From: Ignavibacteria bacterium
GTDB lineage: Bacteria; Bacteroidota; Ignavibacteria; SZUA-365
Length of the DNA stretch: 64,000 bases
NCBI GenBank assembly: GCA_016720835.1
Contig: JADKJW010000013.1
Span: 1 to 64,000, forward strand
Direction: 5' to 3'
In this document: positions 44,618-53,744 of the stretch, piece after piece
Position numbering within the stretch: position 1 is the first letter of the stretch
Layout of the letters: every line of letters starts with the position of its first letter
Made by a program: the position numbers and the translations under genes
Notes under the pieces: generated by a model
What the model was told of the DNA's origin: nothing
Databases searched by the model: none
The model's input: the letters and a program-made list of their open reading frames with translations, nothing else

Positions 44618-45514
44618 ATGTCATTCACGAGCGACACGCAGGACGCTGAGGACCCTCGCATGCCGAACAGCAGACTCCGAGGAATGTTCCGACTTTTCCG
44701 ACTGGAGCTACCCTTCGCCGCCGGCATCTGCGTGGTGCTCGGGGAGATGCTGGCGCTCGGCGCACTTCCCGCCGCGCGCGACATGATCCTGGGGTTTCTG
44801 AGCGTGTTCTGCATCTCGGCGTCGGCGCTGATTCTCAATGATTATTTCGATCTCGAGATCGACAGGATCAACGCGCCGGAGCGGCCTCTTCCCTCGGGAC
44901 AGGTCACCCGGCGGGATGTCGTGCTTCTTTCCACCGGCGTGACACTGCCTGGCTTCGCGGCAGGCTTCCTGATCGGCGGCTCCGCATTGGTTGTCGTGGT
45001 TTTTGTCTGGGTTGTCGGATTCCTCTACAATTGGAAATTCAAGCGCGCGGGCGTTCTCGGGAATCTGATGGTCTGCACGTCGGTCGGCATGACGTTCATT
45101 CTTGGCGGCATCACGGTCAACAAGCCGTTCGAGAGCATCGTGTGGTTCTTCGGGCTCTGGGTCATGCTGGTGGATCTGGGAGAGGAAATCGCGGCGGATG
45201 CGATGGATATGGAAGGGGACAAAGCGCTCGGATCGCGATCCCTGGCGGTGCTGTACGGACGCGAACAGGCATTGAGGATCAGCGCGGCCATTTTCCTGCT
45301 CGTCGTGGCGGCCAGTGCCGTCCCCTTTCTGCTCGGGTGGCTCTCGTGGATGCACTTCCTTCCCATCGCGCTGACAGACGGTATCATCGTGTACTCCACG
45401 GTGAAACTGCTGGATCCGGAAATCGATGACCGCCGAAAGTATATTCGTTGGATTTATCGCAGCGGTTCGCTCGCGCTCGTTTTGCTCATCCTCTTGCGTG
45501 TTGCAATGCGCTGA
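44618..45514 (+). CDS. UbiA-family prenyltransferase
   Basis: A polytopic 298-residue protein with both Asp-rich magnesium motifs: N-D-Y-F-D-L-E-I-D (with NAPERPLPSG after it) and D-A-M-D-M-E-G-D with K-x-x-G-S-R-S-L. About eight to nine membrane spans. The closest style is the DGGGP-synthase/UbiA group that joins a polyprenyl group to an aromatic or glycerol-phosphate acceptor in the membrane. The alternative start MPNSRLRG at 44660 has GAGGA seven bases upstream and may be the true start, giving 284 residues. The acceptor cannot be told from sequence. Confidence 0.88.
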   Translation: MSFTSDTQDAEDPRMPNSRLRGMFRLFRLELPFAAGICVVLGEMLALGALPAARDMILGFLSVFCISASALILNDYFDLEIDRINAPERPLPSGQVTRRDVVLLSTGVTLPGFAAGFLIGGSALVVVVFVWVVGFLYNWKFKRAGVLGNLMVCTSVGMTFILGGITVNKPFESIVWFFGLWVMLVDLGEEIAADAMDMEGDKALGSRSLAVLYGREQALRISAAIFLLVVAASAVPFLLGWLSWMHFLPIALTDGIIVYSTVKLLDPEIDDRRKYIRWIYRSGSLALVLLILLRVAMR

Positions 45515-45553
45515 CTGCCGTCCGCGCATGTACCTTGCTGCACTCACCGTTCA

Positions 45554-45666
45554 CGTCGGACCCCCGGTGATCGATGCTCACTGCCGACGTCGCGCCCCAG
45601 GTGATCGATGCTCTCCGCCGACGTCGGACCCCGGGGTAGCTCGTTCCTCGCAACCCGGGGTAGCGA
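45554..45666 (+). repeat. 34-bp tandem repeat running into an R2 fragment
   Basis: CGTCGGACCCCC..GGTGATCGATGCTC begins at 45554 and repeats at 45588; a third truncated copy starts at 45622 and runs into R2 hairpin D (ACCCCGGG, loop, CCCGGGGT, about 45627-45660). This is the shortest R2 fragment in the window and contains only hairpin D. Confidence 0.7.
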
Positions 45667-45813
45667 GGCACGAGCAAATGCAGTTCATGGAATATGGTGC
45701 ATGGCCGGATGAAACTCGGAACGGAGAAGAAGCGAAAAAGGAGTACATTTCCTTTTACATTGAATCCGCGTTCCCATGCTTCTTCTGTGTCGATTATCAT
45801 TGTCGAGGTGGCC

Positions 45814-46413
45814 ATGCGTCCATGTTTCCTGCTGCCGGCGTTGCTCATGCTCTGTTCCCTGTCGTGTTACAGAATGGAGAGAGTTCCTGACAGGGAACAA
45901 AAAGCCACGCGCGTCACGAGTATCCCGAAAGGGAGTGTGATTTCCGTCATCGCCGACAGATACGGAATGATCGCGATGCTTGGCGGTGGTTGGTACGAAG
46001 CGTCGGGCCTGATCAAGGACACGTCCATCGAGGAGAAGGTTGTGCGCGAAGGGGAGAACGGCGCGTTTGCCACGCTCCTGTTTCGACGCACGGATCTCGT
46101 GAACTCCGTTGTCCACGATCTCGATGCGAAGGCGCAGCGCATTCTGGTCGACGGCCTCCGCGCGAGCGACAGCGTCTTCGCGTCGTACACCACGACGAAG
46201 GATGGCGTTGAGAAGTTCTGGATCGAATCCGCGCCCCGATCGGCGAGTCAGCCGTCGCGCGCGCTGACGATGTACATGATTCACACCGGCCGGCTGTACC
46301 AGCTCTCCGCGGCGGTATCAGGCGATGGGCAATGGATGCACGATCGCATGCGGGAACTTCGAAAAACATACGCTGAGAGCCGTTTTCGCGAGCGGCAGCA
46401 GCGTTCGGACTGA
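45814..46413 (+). CDS. Small exported protein, possible lipoprotein
   Basis: The start at 45814 (MRPCFLLPALLMLC) follows GAGGT six bases upstream. The leader ends LCSLSCYRM, a weak lipobox. The 199-residue mature region has no motif I recognise; a central GMIAMLGGGWYEASGLI and a C-terminal TMYMIHTGRLYQLSAAVSG suggest a compact beta domain. The frame is open further upstream, but that part overlaps likely promoter sequence. It converges on tex. Confidence 0.65.
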   Translation: MRPCFLLPALLMLCSLSCYRMERVPDREQKATRVTSIPKGSVISVIADRYGMIAMLGGGWYEASGLIKDTSIEEKVVREGENGAFATLLFRRTDLVNSVVHDLDAKAQRILVDGLRASDSVFASYTTTKDGVEKFWIESAPRSASQPSRALTMYMIHTGRLYQLSAAVSGDGQWMHDRMRELRKTYAESRFRERQQRSD

Positions 46414-46522
46414 TCAGGATCATTGATGGAGCCGATGCGGCGGGGCACGATACCGCGCACGACACGGCCCCCGAAGAAGTATACAACAATTTTCCGGAGT
46501 GCTGCCAATACAGGTAACCGGC

Positions 46523-48769
46523 TCAGCGCTTGCCGAACTTCGCCTTCAGGTCGTCGAGCGTGGCGGCGGGCGGGGGACTCTTCTCTGAACGCGCGGTTCC
46601 CGGTCCCGGGCCGCCACCCTCGCGCTTCATGCTGAGGGCGATGCGCTTGAGCGCGAGGTTGACCTCGAGGACGCGGACGGTGACGACCTGACCGACCTTG
46701 ACGACGGTCTTGGGATCGGCCACGAAGCGGTCGGCAAGCTGCGAGATGTGCACGAGGCCGTCCTGATGCACGCCGATGTCGACGAAGGCGCCGAAGTTCG
46801 CGACGTTGGTGACGACGCCCTCGAGCAGCATGCCCGGGGCGAGATCGCCGAGGTCTTTCACGCCTTCCTTGAACGTGGCACTGCGGAATTCGGCGCGCGG
46901 ATCGCGGCCGGGTTTCTCGAGTTCGCGGAGGATGTCGCGCACGGTCGGCTCGCCCACCGTGTCGGTGACGTAGCGCTTCGCGTCGATGCCGCCGACGCGC
47001 GCCGAGAGTTCGCTGATGTGTTCGGGCGCGAGCGCGAGATCCCGGGCGATGCGTTCCACCACGTGGTAGCTTTCCGGATGCACGGCGGTGTTGTCGAGCG
47101 GCTGCTCGCCTCCGCGGATGCGCAGAAAACCGGCGCTCTGTTCAAAGGCCTTGGGACCGAAGCGCGGCACCTCGAGCAGCTCCCTGCGGCTGCGGAAGGC
47201 GCCGCGGGCATTGCGGTGTTCCACGATGTTGCGCGCGATGCCGGGGGTGAGGCCCGAGACGTAGGAGAGGAGTTTCTTCGAGGCGAGGTTGAGGTCCACG
47301 CCCACGTAGTTGACGCAGCTTTCGACGGTGGCGTCGAGCTCCTTCTGCAGCCGACGCTGGTCCACGTCGTGCTGGTACTGGCCGACGCCGATGGATTTCG
47401 GGTCGATCTTGACCAGCTCGGCGAGAGGGTCCTGCAGTCGCCGCGCGATGGAAATGGCGCCGCGGATGGTCAGATCGAGCTCGGGGAACTCCTCGATGGC
47501 GGTGTCACTCGCGGAGTAGATGGACGCGCCGCTTTCATTGACCATCACCGTGACGGGATGCAGATCGGTACCGCGCAGCGCTTCGAGAACGAAGTCCTGC
47601 GTCTCGCGTCCCGCGGTCCCGTTGCCGATGGCCACGAGTGCCGAGCCGTGCGCGCGCAGCATGGCGCGGAGCTGCTCCGCCGCCTCGGCGCGGCGGCCCT
47701 CGCCGGTATGCGGAAAGATGGTGCGGTACTCGAGGAATTTTCCCGTCGTGTCGATCGCGACGACCTTGCAGCCCGTGCGGAAGCCCGGATCGATGCCCAG
47801 CGTCGGCTGCATGCCCGCGGGCGAGGCGAGGAGGAGCTGGCGCAGGTTCTCGCCGAAGGTCCGTATCGACGCGAGATCCGCTTCGTCCTTCTTCTCGAGC
47901 CGCACTTCGCCGATGAGCGTGTGCTTCATGAGGCGCTGAAAGGCGTCGGCCGACATGCGCTGCCAGAAGCGGCGGACCTCCGCGGAGCCGCTGCGCGAGG
48001 TGTCGGCATCGAGCTGCGCGAGCACGGCGGCCTCGTCGAACTGCAGATCGAAGAGGACAATGCCCTCCGCTTCTCCGCGGCGCATGGCGAGGAGATTGTG
48101 CGGCGCGACTTCGCGCACGGGCACCGAGAAGTCCCGGTACATCTCGTACTTGGTGCTGCCGACGGGATGTTCGTCCTTGATGCGCGCGCGGAAGACGCCG
48201 TGCGCGGTGAAGTGCCGGCGAACCCAGGCGCGCAGTTCGGCGCGCTCCGACAGCTCCTCGGCGAGGATGTCCGACGCGCCGGCGAGCGCGTCCTCGGCCG
48301 TGGGGACGCCGAGTTCCTCGCTGATGAAGGCTCGCGCGGCGTCGAGCAGATCGACGTCGGTGGTCCCCGGGCTGTTCCACGCGCCGATCTGTTCCGCGAG
48401 GGGAGTGAGGCCCTTTTCGCGCGCGATGGTCGCGCGCGTGCGCCGCTTCGGCTTGAAGGGGAGGTAGAGGTCCTCGAGCTCGGTCTTCTGCAGGCAGGCT
48501 TCGATGCGCGCGCGCAGCTCGTCCGTGAGCATTCCCTGCGAGGCGATGGATTCGAGGATGGCGGTTTTCCGCTCCTCGAGTTCGGTGAGGTAGCCGTGCC
48601 GTTCCTGCAGCGCGCGGAGCTGGATTTCGTCCATCTCCCCCGTGCGCTCCTTGCGGTAGCGCGCGACGAAGGGCACCGTCCCGCCCTCGGCGAAGAGCGC
48701 GAGGGCGTTTGCTATCTGCCAGGATTGAAGGGAGAGTTCGGAGACGAGAATCGCGTGTATGTCGAGCAT
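46523..48769 (-). CDS. tex: Tex family RNA-binding transcription accessory protein
   Basis: Start at MLDIHAILVSEL (48769), where family homology begins. The 748-residue protein has the Tex layout: N-terminal helical bundle (FVARYRKERTGEMDEIQLRAL), linker YLPFKPKRRTRATIAREKGL, a YqgF-like RNase H fold (LGIDPGFRTGCKVVAID), helix-hairpin-helix region (NYVGVDLNLASKKLLSYVSGL, FRSRRELLEVPRFG), and a C-terminal S1 RNA-binding domain (VTNVANFGAFVDIGVHQDGLVHISQL). It is divergent from the fibre-like gene at 49037. A collapsed duplicate of its 5' part lies at 51231-51429. Long antisense frames here are shadows. Confidence 0.95.
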   Translation of the reverse strand: MLDIHAILVSELSLQSWQIANALALFAEGGTVPFVARYRKERTGEMDEIQLRALQERHGYLTELEERKTAILESIASQGMLTDELRARIEACLQKTELEDLYLPFKPKRRTRATIAREKGLTPLAEQIGAWNSPGTTDVDLLDAARAFISEELGVPTAEDALAGASDILAEELSERAELRAWVRRHFTAHGVFRARIKDEHPVGSTKYEMYRDFSVPVREVAPHNLLAMRRGEAEGIVLFDLQFDEAAVLAQLDADTSRSGSAEVRRFWQRMSADAFQRLMKHTLIGEVRLEKKDEADLASIRTFGENLRQLLLASPAGMQPTLGIDPGFRTGCKVVAIDTTGKFLEYRTIFPHTGEGRRAEAAEQLRAMLRAHGSALVAIGNGTAGRETQDFVLEALRGTDLHPVTVMVNESGASIYSASDTAIEEFPELDLTIRGAISIARRLQDPLAELVKIDPKSIGVGQYQHDVDQRRLQKELDATVESCVNYVGVDLNLASKKLLSYVSGLTPGIARNIVEHRNARGAFRSRRELLEVPRFGPKAFEQSAGFLRIRGGEQPLDNTAVHPESYHVVERIARDLALAPEHISELSARVGGIDAKRYVTDTVGEPTVRDILRELEKPGRDPRAEFRSATFKEGVKDLGDLAPGMLLEGVVTNVANFGAFVDIGVHQDGLVHISQLADRFVADPKTVVKVGQVVTVRVLEVNLALKRIALSMKREGGGPGPGTARSEKSPPPAATLDDLKAKFGKR

Positions 48770-48846
48770 GGGTCGGGCTCCGTGCAGTTTTGTACAGCCT
48801 TCAAGGTAGCGGCGCGCGCGGATGAATACAACTCCGCGCCACACCC

Positions 48847-48876
48847 TTGCAATTGGGATATCCCGTCTCTATTTTC
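48847..48876 (+). promoter_or_regulatory. Conserved promoter of fibre gene 1
   Basis: TTG (48847-48849), 20-base spacer, TATTTTC (48870-48876). The same elements with identical spacing occur at the duplicate (51506-51535), while most bases around them have drifted. Leaves a leader of about 155 bases before the ATG at 49037. Confidence 0.55.
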
Positions 48877-49036
48877 TTTTCGTCATTGACCGTACAGATA
48901 TTCTCTCGAAGCACGTTCCGAGAAGGCGGGCACAGCAGCTGGACCGAATCGGCATGGCATGTCATCGTCTCGTGACGGACAGGCATCGCGTCTTCGACCT
49001 CACCGCATCGTCCATTTCAGCTTGCAAGGATAGATC

Positions 49037-51025
49037 ATGAAGGCTCGAATTTTCACCGCAATCCTGGCGTTTCTGCTCTGCGCATCGGCGGCGCAGGCCC
49101 AGGCGCCGCGCACGATCAGTTTCCAGGGCGTGCTCACCGACGCGCAGGGAACCCTCGTTCCCGACGGCAATCATACTCTCGCGCTGGCGCTGTATGGCGC
49201 GGCCACAGGCGGCACGGCACTCTACACCGAGACGCAGACGGTGCCGGTGGTGAAGGGCATCTTCAATGCGATCATCGGGTCGGTGACGCCGTTGCCGCAA
49301 TCGCTGGGCTTCGATCGCGCCTACTTTCTCGGCGTGCGCGTGAACGGCGCCGCGGAGCTCGTTCCGCGCACGGCTCTGACGGCGGTGCCCTATGCGATGC
49401 GCGCCGCGGTTGCGGATGCCGTGGCTCCGGGCGCGAGCGGCGTGGTCGGCAGCGTCAATGGCCAGTCGGGCGACCTGACCGTGGTCGGCGCCGGTTCCAC
49501 CATCGTCACGAACAACGGGAAGACCATCGTCGTCACCTCGACGGGCGGCAGCGGGGGCTCGGGCATTCAGGGTGTGCAGAACACCGACGGCAGCATCAAC
49601 GTGATCAACTCCGCCGGACCCATCGCGACGATCGGACTGCGCGACGGCGGCGTGACGCAGGCGAAGCTCGCGCCGGGCGTGTCGCTCCCCGCCAGCGGTT
49701 CCGCGGGCGGCGACCTGACGGGCATCTATCCCAATCCCGCAATCGCGGGCGGCGCCATCATCAAAGCCCACGTCGCGAACGGGGAACTCGTCAAGAGCAT
49801 CAACACGCTCACCGACGATGTGCAGCTCGCCGCCGGATCGAATATCAGCATCACCCCTTCAGGCAACACCCTGACCATCGCCGCGACGACGCCCGGCGGC
49901 GGCATACAGAGTCTGGCCAATACGGATCAGACGATCGACATCGCCAATCCCGGTGGACCCGCCGCCACGGTGAATCTCGCATCGCCGCTCGCGCTTCCCG
50001 GCGCTCTCGGCGTCGGCACCGATCCGAAGGCGACTTTCCACGTGAAGGGGACAAGCTGGTTTCAGGATGACTCGACGCCTCTCCCCGCTGAAGCCGGAAA
50101 GGGAATCGCCATCGGTTTCGGCGGCGAGACGGGGTACCTTTACGCGTTCGACTACGGGACGTTCACACCGAAGAATCTCATGATCAACCATGGCGGCGGC
50201 AATGTCGGCATCGGGACATCAACCCCGAACAGAGGCAAACTGGACGTCGCTTCCGGCAGCCTCACCGGCGTGTTCGGCAGTGCAACCGGCGGTGTCGGCG
50301 TGGCCGGCGAGAGCAGCACGAACTTCGGCGTGTATGGTACCAGCGCGTCGTCACACGGCGTCGATGGGCGCAGCAGCGCGAACATCGGCATCTATGGTCA
50401 ATCCTACGCGACCGCGAGCGCCGGCATCTACGGTCTCTCGCCGTACATCGGTGTCCAAGGACTCGCCAGCGGCGCCGACGCAAATCGCCAGGCGGTCCGC
50501 GGCGACAACGGTGGCGCCGCCACCGGTTATGCCGGTTTGTTCTACGGCAATACGTGGGTGGTCGGCACGCTCATCAAAAATGCGGGCGCATTCCGCATCG
50601 ACCATCCCCTCGATCCCGCAAACAAGTACCTCAGTCACTCCTTCGTTGAATCGGATGACATGAAGAACATCTACGACGGCGTCGTCGTGACCGACGGCAG
50701 CGGCGATGCGACCATCGCGCTCCCCGCGTGGTTCGATGCATTGAATCGCGACTTCCGCTATCAGCTCACCGCGGTGGGACAATTCGCACAGACGATGGTA
50801 TCGCGCGAGATCGCGGGGAATCAGTTCAGCATCAAGACGGACAAGCCCGGCGTCACCGTCTGCTGGCTGGTGACGGGCATCCGCCATGACGCCTACGCGA
50901 ATGCGCGGCGCATCCCGGTCGAGGAAGACAAGCCGAAGGAGTTCCAGGGCAGCTACATTTTCCCGGAAGGATTCGGCAGCACGCGGGCGCTTGCGCCAAT
51001 GGGCCTTTCACCCGAGGCGAAGTGA
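49037..51025 (+). CDS. Secreted fibre-like protein 1
   Basis: The signal peptide ends AAQAQ (residue about 22). Residues 23-130 form the common 'fibre head' module (PRTISFQGVLTDAQGTLVPD, ETQTVPVVKGIFNAIIG, FDRAYFLGVRVNG, RTALTAVPYAMRA). A low-complexity, Gly/Thr-rich shaft follows, with NxxGDLTVVGAG and GNVGIGT blocks, then a GV-x-G-x-S repeat region (about 393-500), and a conserved 150-residue C-terminal domain (FRIDHPLDPANKYLSHSFVE split as FRIDHPLDP and KYLSHSFVE). No T9SS tail. 662 residues, same length as fibre 2. A trimeric surface fibre is the likely form. Confidence 0.8.
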   Translation: MKARIFTAILAFLLCASAAQAQAPRTISFQGVLTDAQGTLVPDGNHTLALALYGAATGGTALYTETQTVPVVKGIFNAIIGSVTPLPQSLGFDRAYFLGVRVNGAAELVPRTALTAVPYAMRAAVADAVAPGASGVVGSVNGQSGDLTVVGAGSTIVTNNGKTIVVTSTGGSGGSGIQGVQNTDGSINVINSAGPIATIGLRDGGVTQAKLAPGVSLPASGSAGGDLTGIYPNPAIAGGAIIKAHVANGELVKSINTLTDDVQLAAGSNISITPSGNTLTIAATTPGGGIQSLANTDQTIDIANPGGPAATVNLASPLALPGALGVGTDPKATFHVKGTSWFQDDSTPLPAEAGKGIAIGFGGETGYLYAFDYGTFTPKNLMINHGGGNVGIGTSTPNRGKLDVASGSLTGVFGSATGGVGVAGESSTNFGVYGTSASSHGVDGRSSANIGIYGQSYATASAGIYGLSPYIGVQGLASGADANRQAVRGDNGGAATGYAGLFYGNTWVVGTLIKNAGAFRIDHPLDPANKYLSHSFVESDDMKNIYDGVVVTDGSGDATIALPAWFDALNRDFRYQLTAVGQFAQTMVSREIAGNQFSIKTDKPGVTVCWLVTGIRHDAYANARRIPVEEDKPKEFQGSYIFPEGFGSTRALAPMGLSPEAK

Positions 51026-51230
51026 TTCGCGGATGAGTGAACGGTGTCGGGTGACTGCTGCCGTGTGACTGGTGCAGGGTGACTGGTGCCGGGTGAAAGG
51101 GCCCATGTGGGAGGTGAACGGCGGCATGACGCGCGGTGTGTCCACAGTGGAGTGCGGTCATCCTGAGCGCAGGAGCCTGCCCTGAGCGAAGCCGAAGGGA
51201 AGGATCTGTCGCGAAAGGTCGGCACGCTGC

Positions 51231-51429
51231 GAGATCCCGGGCGATGCGTTCCACGACGTGGTAGCTTTCCGGATGCACGGCGGTGTTGTCGAGCGGCTGC
51301 TCGCCTCCGCGAATGCGCGGAAAACCGGCGCTCTGTTCAAAGGCTTTGGGACCGAAGCGCGAGGGCGTTTGCTATCTGCCAGGATTGAAGGGAGAGTTCG
51401 GAGACGAGAATTGCGTACATATCGATCGT
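51231..51429 (-). pseudogene. Collapsed duplicate of tex (5' end and middle joined)
   Basis: 51231-51360 matches tex 47036-47165 and 51361-51429 matches tex 48701-48769, both at high identity. The join lies in the 6-base repeat AGCGCG, present at both tex breakpoints (47161-47166 and 48696-48701), so 1535 bp were lost between short direct repeats. The position of the tex start codon is changed (ATG to ACG on the coding strand). Sequence upstream of it still aligns with the tex/fibre-1 intergenic region. Confidence 0.85.
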
Positions 51430-51505
51430 ATCCGGGATTCAAGCGGTTTTTGTTCAGCGTTGAAAGTACACGCACACGGGGAGCAAAACAACTCGCGTCC
51501 GGGAC

Positions 51506-51535
51506 TTGTATTTGGGATACGCTGCATCTATTTTC
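51506..51535 (+). promoter_or_regulatory. Conserved promoter of fibre gene 2
   Basis: TTG (51506-51508), 20-base spacer, TATTTTC (51529-51535), matching the fibre 1 promoter exactly in spacing and key bases. Confidence 0.55.
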
Positions 51536-51690
51536 CATCACTCACTGATCATGCAATCATTGATGCGAAGCGAAATAGGGGCCCCGGCATGACCGCCGGG
51601 GCTTCGGCATTGCAGCACGAGGTCCGATCACTGGCCGGCAGCAGGCATGCGCTCGCACAGAATCGTCAAATTCAGATAGAAGGATACACC

Positions 51691-53679
51691 ATGAAGGCAC
51701 GAACCATCACCGCAGCACTGGCATTCCTGCTCTGCGCATCGGCGGCGCAGGCGCAGATGCCGCGCACGATCAGTTTCCAGGGCGTGCTCACCGACGCGCA
51801 GGGAACCCTCGTCCCCGACGGCAATCATACTCTCGCACTGGCGCTGTATGGCGCGGCCACCGGCGGCGCGGCACTCTACACCGAGACGCAGACGGTGCCG
51901 GTGGTGAAGGGCATCTTCAATGCGATCATCGGATCGGTGACGCCGCTGCCGCAGTCGCTCGGCTTCGATCGCGCCTATTTCCTCGGCGTGCGCGTGAACG
52001 GCGCCGCGGAGCTCGTTCCGCGCACGGCTCTGACGGCGGTGCCCTATGCGATGCGCGCCGCGGTTGCGGATGCCGTGGCTCCGGGCGCGAGCGGCGTGGT
52101 CGGCAGCGTCAACGGCCAGTCGGGCGACCTGACCGTGGTCGGCGCCGGTTCCACCATCGTCACGAACAACGGGAAAACCATCGTCGTCACCTCCACCGGC
52201 GGCAGCGGGGGCTCGGGCATTCAGGGTGTGCAGAACACCGACGGCAGCATCAACGTGATCAACTCCGCCGGACCCATCGCGACGATCGGACTGCGCGACG
52301 GCGGCGTGACGCAGGCGAAGCTCGCGCCGGGCGTGTCGCTCCCCGCCAGCGGTTCCGCGGGCGGCGACCTGACGGGCATCTATCCCAATCCCGCGATCGC
52401 AGGCGGAGCCATCGTCAAGGCCCACGTCGCGAACGGGGAACTCGTCAAGAGCATCAACACGCTTACCGACGATGTGCAACTCACGGCCGGATCGAATATC
52501 AGCATCACCCCGTCAGGCAACACCCTGACCATCGCCGCGACGACGCCCAGCGGCGGCATACAGAGTCTGGCCAATACGGATCAGACGATCGACATCGCCA
52601 ATCCCGGTGGACCCGCCGCCACGGTCAACCTCTCATCGCCGCTCGCGCTTCCCGGCGCTCTCGGTGTTGGCACCGATCCGAAGGCGACCTTCCATGTCAA
52701 AGGTACAAGCTGGTTTCAGGACGACTCGACCCCGCTTCCCGCCGAGGCAGGCAAGGGCATCGCCATCGGTTTCGGCGGCGAGACCGGGTATCTCTATGCG
52801 TTCGACTACGGGAGTTTTACCCCGAAGAATCTCGCCATCAATCATGGTGGCGGCAACGTCGGCATCGGCACGTTGACACCGTTCTCAAGCAAACTGGAAG
52901 TCGTATCCACTTCTTCGACTGCCGTATCCGGCACCTCGAACGGCGGAATCGGCGTGGTGGGCTTCAGCAGCTCGAATGCTGGCGTCTATGGATACAGCAC
53001 ATCGTCGAACGGAGTAGACGGACGCAGCAGCAGCAATATCGGTGTGCACGGTGAATCCTACGGAACGGGAGGAGGAGGCATGTACGCGACCGCTCCCTAC
53101 GTCGGCATTCAGGGAGTAGCCACCGGCACGGACGTCAACCGACAGGCCGTGCGCGGCGACAACAGCGGCAGCGCCACCGGATATGCCGGCCTGTTCTATG
53201 GCAACACATGGGTTGCGGGTACGCTCACGAAGAACGCGGGCGCGTTCCGCATCGATCATCCCCTCGATCCTGCGAACAAGTACCTCAGCCATTCCTTCGT
53301 CGAATCGCCCGACATGAAGAACATCTACGACGGCGTCGTTGTCACCGACGGCGGCGGCGACGCGACCATCGCGCTCCCCGCCTGGTTCGATGCATTGAAC
53401 CGCGACTTTCGCTATCAGCTCACCGTCGTCGGGCAGTTCGCGCAGACCATGGTGTCGCGCGAGATCGCGGGGAATCAGTTCAGCATCAAGACGGACAAAC
53501 CCAACATCACCGTGTGCTGGCAGGTGACGGGCATCCGCCACGATGCCTACGCGAATGCGCGGCGCATTCCGGTCGAGGAAGACAAGCCGAAGGAGTTCCA
53601 GGGCAGCTACATTTTCCCGGAAGGATTCGGCAGCACGCGGGCGCTTGCGCCGATGGGCCTTTCACCCGAGGCGAAGTGA
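51691..53679 (+). CDS. Secreted fibre-like protein 2, paralogue of fibre 1
   Basis: ATG follows AAGGA (spacing 7). At 662 residues it is the same length as fibre 1. Residues 1-390 differ from fibre 1 at only a handful of positions, mostly conservative. The GV-x-G-x-S region (about 393-505) differs widely (KLEVVSTSSTAVSGTS against KLDVASGSLTGVFGSA). The C-terminal 150 residues are again nearly identical. The first 40 bases after the stop also match those after fibre 1. It converges on the subtilisin-like gene. Function is probably the same as fibre 1, with changed ligand or antigenic face. Confidence 0.82.
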   Translation: MKARTITAALAFLLCASAAQAQMPRTISFQGVLTDAQGTLVPDGNHTLALALYGAATGGAALYTETQTVPVVKGIFNAIIGSVTPLPQSLGFDRAYFLGVRVNGAAELVPRTALTAVPYAMRAAVADAVAPGASGVVGSVNGQSGDLTVVGAGSTIVTNNGKTIVVTSTGGSGGSGIQGVQNTDGSINVINSAGPIATIGLRDGGVTQAKLAPGVSLPASGSAGGDLTGIYPNPAIAGGAIVKAHVANGELVKSINTLTDDVQLTAGSNISITPSGNTLTIAATTPSGGIQSLANTDQTIDIANPGGPAATVNLSSPLALPGALGVGTDPKATFHVKGTSWFQDDSTPLPAEAGKGIAIGFGGETGYLYAFDYGSFTPKNLAINHGGGNVGIGTLTPFSSKLEVVSTSSTAVSGTSNGGIGVVGFSSSNAGVYGYSTSSNGVDGRSSSNIGVHGESYGTGGGGMYATAPYVGIQGVATGTDVNRQAVRGDNSGSATGYAGLFYGNTWVAGTLTKNAGAFRIDHPLDPANKYLSHSFVESPDMKNIYDGVVVTDGGGDATIALPAWFDALNRDFRYQLTVVGQFAQTMVSREIAGNQFSIKTDKPNITVCWQVTGIRHDAYANARRIPVEEDKPKEFQGSYIFPEGFGSTRALAPMGLSPEAK

Positions 53680-53744
53680 TTCGCGGATGAGTGAACGGTG
53701 TCGGGTGACTGCTGCCGTGTGTTGGGGTCGATTATTGCGGTGCG

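Noticed and set aside
46748..48889. 713-codon frame antisense to tex
   Set aside because: Shadow of a high-GC gene; Tex motifs on the minus strand are complete and the antisense product is Arg/Glu/His-rich without domains.
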